Assembly: GCA_022494885.1 (NCBI GenBank)
Contig: JAGVSM010002731.1
Span: forward strand, 1 to 64,000
Direction: 5' to 3'
DNA from: Micrasema longulum
Lineage: Eukaryota; Arthropoda; Insecta; Trichoptera; Brachycentridae
DNA length: 64,000 nucleotides
Numbering within the stretch: the first letter of the stretch is position 1; the number at the start of each line of letters is the position of its first letter. A program made the translations under genes and the position numbers. Positions 59,801-64,000 of the stretch are shown here, in pieces. The notes under the pieces were generated by a model. That model saw only the letters and a program-made list of their open reading frames with translations, was not told where the DNA came from and did no database searches.

Positions 59801-61799
59801 GTTACCAATCAATAAAGTGGTACCTACTGCAAACTAAAACTTCCTACACATGACTAGTAAATATAGCATTAAGAATAAAAATAATCTGTTGTAATTTTTT
59901 TTAAATAGTCCTCTACCTAGAACAGAGGGGTTAGTTGCCATACAAAAAGTCATTGTTTTAATTTTTTGACATGGTCATGATGAAATGCATAATATTTAAA
60001 TGATATATTTCTGAATGCCTGGATCAACTCACCATGAAATAATTCATAATTAATGCCACACTGCAACTATAATATAAATGAAATGGCACCATCGGGAAAA
60101 GATGAGGGTTTGGAAGAGTATTATAATATTAACTAAAGAAAAATTTGAAGAACATGATCATAATACCAGAGGAACGGTAAAAATTCAACTCCCATTCAGA
60201 AAAAATGTGAAGTCACAGAATTAAATTTTACATAATGCAATAAAAAAATATTATAATGTGGGAAAAAACATCGAAGAAAAAAAAAAAAAGGTTAGAAAGA
60301 CAGGATATGTGTTAAACAATTTATGAATGAAATATATAAACAACGTTATTATTAAAGTACACATAAATTGTTTAGGTTTGTGTGCCCTACTTCAGAAGTT
60401 CAAAATGAAAATATAGTAAGAAATATTTATTTATTTAGTGATTGGAAAAATTCAATTGACAATATGCACCTTTAAACTGTTTTACTATATAAAATGTTGG
60501 TACATAAACGGGCCAAGAAACCCAACTACACTGATTGATTATACAGCGCAAAATATGAAATATTTTAAATATTATGATTTCAGCAGGAATAGAGGGATGG
60601 CCAAAAATAAATGAACACAACTTTTACATGCATTATTTTGATAAATTAATATTATTAGCTGGTGCATACCGTAACGGTGGTTTAGGCCTCGTAATGAGGG
60701 TGGTATCAGACTCTGTAGTCGGAGAACAGGCAGAGGGAGATGGAGGAGTTCCACAATGGTCTCTGTACAGCCTCAGTCTTGCCACTGGACCGCATCTGCG
60801 TAGGAAGGAAACTGCTTCGCCATGAGACAGCGTGGACATGGGAACATCGTTCACCTAAAAATTGGTGTAAAATTTAGTATTTTTTCAAGAGATTTGATGT
60901 GTATACAACGTCCACACATACTTTATTTCTTACGTCATACATACATATTTTCATATAGTCCAGAGAAGAGCAACTAAAATGGTAGTTTCTCTAAGAAATA
61001 AATCATATGAGGACCGCTTGAGGGAGCTCGGGTTAAGTTCACGGGAAGAGCGGAGGCAGCGTGGTGACTTGATTAAAACATTCAAAATCTTAACTGAGCA
61101 ATATAATGTACCCAAAGTGAAATCAATGTTTACTATGAATGAAAACCGCCATCTCAGAGGTCATTTATTGAAACTAAACATTATCTTCTTTTCATCCAAC
61201 CCCGGGAAGAACTTCCTTACAAACTGAGTTGTGGAGAAATGGAATGGCCTTCCTGAGAAAGTGTTTGGTGCTAGTTCAGTTGATATATTCAAAAACCGCC
61301 TAGATGCACACATCAATTTATAATGTTTAATAACCATGTACACTTGATATACACGCACCAGCTTAATAGCTGCTAGTGTATTATTATTATTAAATAATAG
61401 TATTTAGAAAATTTTACTAATGTTTAACTTCATTTTTACTAAAATATTTCTTAATATTTTTTTCGCACATTTTCAGGAAACTTTGCAGTACAATTTAATG
61501 CTCCAATTTTTACCGCGCACAAGAAAACATTTATTGTATCAAATTTCCCGTAGTGCTGAAGATCCTCAATCCAGCCGGTATTTACAATGCAAATGGACTA
61601 TATTTAATAACAAAAACATAACAACAAAATTAAACATGATACATACTGCGACAATTCTATCCCCAGGTTGTATTCTACCATCACTAAGGGCTGGTTCTCT
61701 GACTAAAGCTCTGACGTAGTGTCCTAGTGCGCTGTGGTCTTCTTTTCTCAGAGTGAAGCCAAGAGATCCGTTTACTTTTGTCATAACTATATCAAATTC
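50753..61799 (-). CDS. multi-PDZ scaffold protein, 3' part of gene, at least 10 exons
   Basis: Exons in transcript order: 61799-61647, 60854-60670, 59680-59538, 59018-58758, 58332-58039, 57813-57674, 57506-57452, 53902-53816, 53411-53256, 50851-50753. Together they give about 524 codons: one PDZ domain (GSLGFTL loop, GRIQPGDRIVAVNDV), a polar Ser/Asn/Pro-rich linker of about 300 residues, an acidic stretch, and a last PDZ (SRLGFSV loop, GRLRQGDIILQVNDE) ending ICITVLRQ stop. PDZ domains bind C-terminal peptides and assemble membrane-junction or signalling complexes. The first PDZ resembles PTPN13/FRMPD2-type domains, but orthology is not established. Junctions are GT-AG with matching phases, except between 57813-57674 and 57506-57452. 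The 5' end is not visible and probably lies right of the window. Confidence 0.85.
51076..51740 (-). mobile_element. Helitron-like element, inverted copy, in the last PDZ-gene intron
   Basis: The minus strand ends GGACAACATCTGTCGGGTCC and begins near GTGATGTCACCGTACTCCTC. It matches the copy at 18347-18995 along its length (for example the GAACGTTGGCTTGC and ACCTAGGTA-type blocks). Confidence 0.65.
52011..52562 (+). pseudogene. mariner-like transposase fossil, C-terminally truncated
   Basis: Starts MEKIKYHAVIEFLFSEGVNT, then a stop and frameshift, SPSLATVYNWVAEFKRGRTS, LEDDPHTGRPKTIATPEII, a stop, NDMVLNDRLLKVCEIAETLS, a second HTH, WVPHLLSFDQKRIR, and FMTVGETWVHYYTPERKEQS. The first catalytic Asp of the usual TxDETW motif is Gly here (52469-52471). 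The C-terminal half with the other two Asp residues is missing. Confidence 0.88.
52836..53045 (-). repeat. SINE family C, better copy
   Basis: Minus strand AGGTGCCATGGCGCAGCTGG, B box GGGTTCGATTTCC, then TTAATTGGGCTGGGTGCTGT, TTTCATAACTTTCTTCCACA and CCCACCTGCTGACAAGCCTC. It lies in the last intron of the PDZ gene. Confidence 0.78.
53256..53411 (-). CDS. PDZ gene exon i: last PDZ, N-terminal half
   Basis: Acceptor TTTTGTAG, donor GTAACG, 52 codons, phase 0: ILTVELNRGWNSRLGFSVQC ... GRLRQGDIILQ. Contains the GLGF-type loop as SRLGFSV. Confidence 0.9.
53560..53806 (-). repeat. SINE family A inserted beside PDZ exon h
   Basis: Minus strand CCGCCTCGTAGTGTCGCATT (A-box side), GGTCCTAGGTTTGATTACTG (B box), GTGAGATATTGGTTTCAAAG, AAGCGTAAAGGTGATCACCT, tail CCCAATGGGTGCACATAGTG. 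Near full length. Its 5' end lies about 10 bp from the exon h donor. Confidence 0.78.
53816..53902 (-). CDS. PDZ gene exon h: acidic exon
   Basis: Acceptor TTCAG, 29 codons TDEEYSSECEIEPEPWMSIL DSCKNPVIQ (given in two parts), then a weak donor GTGGAG, phase 0. Only this frame is open. SINE sequence starts about ten bases past the donor. Confidence 0.65.
55530..55973. repeat. long-TIR fold-back element
   Basis: Left GTCGCCGCCAAATAGTTAAA then TCAGCCAATCAATTGAGC. The reverse complement of the right arm reads GTCGTCGTTAAATAGTTAAA then TCAGCCACTCAGTTGGGC, and the match continues for about 85 bp through AATAAATGCC. 444 bp in all, inside a PDZ-gene intron, non-coding. Confidence 0.8.
56770..57005 (-). 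pseudogene. LINE C-terminal relic, same family as 31.9 kb
   Basis: The minus strand reads YNESINLPRLFYKASGSRC, LLLTVFRQFVSELWNVNLT, stop, EGAQELAASC. It aligns with LLLTVRQHFMSELRDVNLTW, EDAQE in the relic at 32.4 kb. Confidence 0.65.
57452..57506 (-). CDS. PDZ gene exon g: short acidic exon, phase uncertain
   Basis: After a long pyrimidine tract and acceptor TTTTCAAAAG comes LSSDDDRLSQSTFIYGHQ and donor GTAAGG. It leaves in phase 0, as the next exon needs, but requires phase 2 on entry while exon f ends in phase 0. A microexon, an alternative donor or a sequence error must lie between. Confidence 0.6.
57674..57813 (-). CDS. PDZ gene exon f: charged linker
   Basis: Acceptor TTTTGCAG, donor GTATGT: GIKKWKCVMLSPENERKAKL, EQKEEPEKPKIVHYPDENKD ... 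SEPR. Lys/Glu-rich. Leaves in phase 0. Confidence 0.78.
58039..58332 (-). CDS. PDZ gene exon e: linker
   Basis: Acceptor GAATTTCAG, donor GTAAAT, phase 1 in and out: AAHGYELNNLDNDLLDAPNV, GGAGYLSSHPNHQMNSEMSN ... KNPAYQSAVVHHS. Asn/Ser-rich, with a possible NPAY phosphotyrosine-type motif. Confidence 0.82.
58758..59018 (-). CDS. PDZ gene exon d: linker
   Basis: Acceptor TTTTTACAG, donor GTAGAG, 87 codons in frame with exon c: DTTHPYSVNCPSTTAENSDN ... ARPDFLDLGGPPTPVYNRKQ. Low-complexity polar with a proline-rich end (GGPPTPVY). Confidence 0.82.
59538..59680 (-). CDS. PDZ gene exon c: linker
   Basis: Acceptor CCTAACAG, donor GTAAGT. Completes the split Arg codon, then QEAVNMLSDIAARKLTPDDG ... 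SPCVSPRRYKKLTRNSTGYS. Basic and Ser-rich, with SP sites. The open frame extends upstream of the acceptor, but the phase and acceptor place the exon start here. Confidence 0.8.
60670..60854 (-). CDS. PDZ gene exon b: first PDZ, C-terminal half
   Basis: Acceptor TTTTTAG, donor GTATGC. Completes the PDZ (VNDVPMSTLSHGEAVSFLRR, helix B with the peptide-binding His in the SHGEAVSFL stretch) and begins a Pro/Ser/Thr-rich linker (CGTPPSPSACSPTTESD). Leaves in phase 2. Confidence 0.88.
60950..61325 (+). pseudogene. LINE reverse transcriptase C-terminal relic in a PDZ-gene intron
   Basis: Frame VQRRATKMVVSLRNKSYEDR, LRELGLSSREERRQRGDLIK, TFKILTEQYNV ... RGHLLKLNI, then after a stop VVEKWNGLPEKVFGASSVDI, FKNRLDAHINL. 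The RGDLIKTFKIL, FF..RVV..WN.LP and FKNRLD motifs are the typical C terminus of a widespread LINE group. Opposite strand to the host gene. Confidence 0.82.
61647..61799 (-). CDS. PDZ gene exon a: first PDZ, N-terminal half
   Basis: 51 codons between acceptor CCTGCAG and donor GTATGT, phase 0 at both ends: EFDIVMTKVNGSLGFTLRKE ... EPALSDGRIQPGDRIVA. It contains the carboxylate-binding loop (SLGF) and strands up to the helix A region. Confidence 0.88.
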
Positions 61800-62315
61800 C
61801 TGCAGGTAAAGTAACAATTAATTAGTTATATAGACAATCATCAAAAGTATTTCATTACTTGGTTGATCATGCTCTTAAACCATTTAATAGTCATTTTGAT
61901 AATGCCTTCTTAAGTCAAATTAACCATTTGAGTAGAAGAAAACGAAAGGAAACATTTGTATATTTGTACATCTATGCTAAGAAACAATAAAAAAAACATG
62001 TAAACATCAGTATGCTCATGGAGGCCAGCCAGGTAAGTCGATAATTGTGATTTAAAAAATGTCTTACTGCCATATATTAGGCAACTTGGCAATAGCCCCA
62101 TTCCCAGGTTGATTCTTCCGAACATCTGGCACTGTATTATATTATGCAGAACTTTGGACGTAGATGTGAGTAGGGAAATAATTGGGGTACATGGCAAAAA
62201 CGGAGTCATTAACAAATAACTACTTTTACACTAGAGTAAAAAGAAAAATTAAAATCTTATTTGTGGGACACCGGGTTCATATATTAATTTAAAAATGTTT
62301 TTTAATGAATATAAT

Positions 62316-62738
62316 ATATCGGTAGTCAGATGGCAGAAGGGACCATCTGTATTTTTGTCTATGTTTTAGTTTTCAAAAGTTTTAAATTATATTTCAGTAA
62401 ATACACGCAGAATTTTTTTTTAAAAGTCGGCGTCATTTAGAATAGTAATTTATTATTGAAAAGCAACACTACAATATTTTAGTTTGTGGATTGAAATCTT
62501 GAAATTGAGACATATTGATTACTTGTATATTGTTTTAATATGTAAATATATGTTTTTGATTTATATATCGAAGAGTCCCGACTTAACACGGAATTTTCTA
62601 ACAGGTCGGGATATAAAAACATATAATTGTGTCTATGTAAAATTGTGTATTTTGTGCATTAAATAAATAAAAATTTCAGCTCTCCTGAACATTTTTGAAA
62701 ATTACAGATGGTCCCTTCTGCCATCTGACTACCGATAT
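62316..62738. repeat. MITE with perfect 36-bp terminal inverted repeats
   Basis: 62316-62351 is the exact reverse complement of 62703-62738, starting ATATCGGTAGTCAGATGGCA. Each end also holds its own hairpin (CAGATGG ... CCATCTG). A TCCCGAC/GTCGGGA stem lies inside (about 62577-62611). If the flanking ATAT is a target duplication the element is about 415 bp. Confidence 0.82.
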
Positions 62739-62739
62739 G

Positions 62740-63600
62740 TTTTTACATACAATCAAAAACCTCTACTCAATATTTAAAAAACCCCTTTCTTGAACTGATA
62801 AAAATAAGCTCGTTGCATTGCAACAGTCATAGCATTTTGACAGTTTTTTTGCCAGCCATGACCACATATTTATTTCCAACAATTTATAAGACGGGTACCG
62901 CATTTCGAATATTCTATTACATTTCACTCATTCAGGAGAAAAAAAAATGCATTATTATTTCAAAAATTGAAGCTCCTTCAAACCGTGTACCCATCAATTG
63001 TAATTAACCATCAACATTTAATATTATCCCGACATTTTCTACATAAATAAACTTATCTACCGTTACAATTAAGAGAGTTGATTTTAGGTTTAAACAGAGC
63101 ATTGTGAAATCAAAAATGGAAAACGAAATAAACATATTCCCAATTCATTCCAAAAATAAAACCACTTTCGTGTACAAAGTGGTTTCCAAATTGCAAGAAA
63201 GCAATATAACTGAATTAAATTAATCCAATAAGAAAGTATAATAGCATACCACTGATCCATCTTCCTAAAGAATGCATGAAAAGGAAAGAAAACATATTTA
63301 ATAATGTAACAAAGAGCCAAGTAATCTTATAATCTCTTTTGGGAAAGTACACAATGGAAAAGTTGGTTATGTAAGGGAAATGTAAGGCAGTGAAGGAACT
63401 AGGAACTAGAATAGAATCCTTTATTCATGAAAGTGTGCAGCTCATAAATGATAAAATATGATGAGATAAAAACTCGTGATTTATTTAAGGTTTTAACCAA
63501 ATAATTTTTAATCCTGTCTATAAATTTTAAAAACTAGGTATAAAAGTATAAAAACACAGAATTGATTTGTGAAATAAGCTGACACAATAAGTATCTTTTT
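62740..63600. other. no gene or upstream PDZ exon seen
   Basis: Searched for a further PDZ-gene exon on the minus strand and found none supported. AT-rich, with chance open frames. Confidence 0.4.
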
Positions 63601-63617
63601 TGGGTGATTCCGTGTAA

Positions 63618-64000
63618 GTTGGATTCATTCCAAAGTTTCAGCTTCCAGTGCAGGAGCCATCTTCAGGATACGAACTCACACAAATCCTGACAGGACATGG
63701 CGGATTTATGAGTTATTTACACAGATTCAAAATATCTGAGATCAACACTTGCCCATGCGATGATGTTACTCTCCAAGATGTCTCCCATCTATTGATGCAT
63801 TGCCCCTTTTTTAGTCTGCAGAGAATGCAACTGGAGGCGCGATGCAGAAGTCTAAATGAGGATTTACACGATGTGCATGTAGTGATTAGTCACAGGGACT
63901 TGTCAAGAGAGGTATCATTATACATGACAGATATAGTGAAGGCAATAAAAGGTATCAATGATAGCAGGACACCAAATGCCGAACACTGTTCAGGTGGATC
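63618..64000 (+). pseudogene. LINE protein C-terminal region, runs off the window
   Basis: Open from 63618 to the window end: VGFIPKFQLPVQEPSSGYEL, TQILTGHGGFMSYLHRFKIS, INTCPCDD ... DVSHLLMHCPFF. The TGHGxFxxYLxRF motif followed by C-x-C...H-x4-C is the linker and zinc-knuckle-like end of R1/TRAS- or I-type LINE ORF2 proteins after the RNase H or RT region. No stop is seen in the window, but the upstream RT is missing, so it is 5'-truncated. Confidence 0.8.

Noticed and set aside
59404..59808. 134-codon minus-strand open frame taken as a whole
   Set aside because: Only 59538-59680 is coding by splice signals and phase. The rest is intron read-through.
60574..60825. Plus-strand 83-codon frame
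   Set aside because: It is the antisense shadow of PDZ exon b on the minus strand.
1..64000. CRISPR arrays, bacterial operons, rRNA genes
   Set aside because: Nothing in the sequence fits. The repeats are transposon-derived and the genes are spliced.

Overview
The window is AT-rich eukaryotic nuclear DNA from an animal, most likely an insect. The evidence is spliced genes with GT-AG introns, a divergent ionotropic-receptor-type chemoreceptor, tRNA-derived SINEs, and typical insect transposons (Tc1/mariner, Helitron, Penelope, several LINE lineages). The order cannot be decided from the sequence alone. All gene models below come from reading splice signals and translations by eye. No database search was run.

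Layout: roughly 0-37.9 kb is gene-poor and repeat-rich. It carries five copies of a TA-flanked MITE (family A), palindromic MITEs, three tRNA-derived SINE families, a dispersed satellite-like repeat with a ~385-bp unit, decayed LINE 3' ends, a Penelope-like element with a GIY-YIG endonuclease remnant and a hammerhead-ribozyme-like motif (a second copy lies at 17.8 kb), a Helitron-like element, and a nearly full-length but broken Tc1 element.

At 37.97-41.90 kb on the plus strand is a three-exon gene (539 codons) for a divergent ionotropic receptor (IR): signal peptide, ligand-binding region, M1, pore, M2 and M3. Its introns hold a SINE copy, a tRNA-like fragment and a TA-flanked DNA transposon remnant with a Cys/His-rich peptide.

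At 50.75-61.80 kb on the minus strand are at least ten exons forming the 3' part of a multi-PDZ scaffold gene. One PDZ domain is split over two exons, followed by a long polar linker and a C-terminal PDZ domain that runs straight into the stop codon. The 5' end lies beyond the exons seen, probably right of the window. Its introns contain a Helitron, a mariner fossil, two kinds of SINE, LINE tails and a long fold-back element. The right edge enters the C-terminal coding region of a LINE.

The two host genes have no visible functional link. The most distinctive signals are the paired hammerhead motifs of the Penelope elements, a 70-bp intron-like insert in the Tc1 transposase whose removal restores exact DD34E spacing, and a perfect 36-bp inverted-repeat element whose ends each form their own hairpin.
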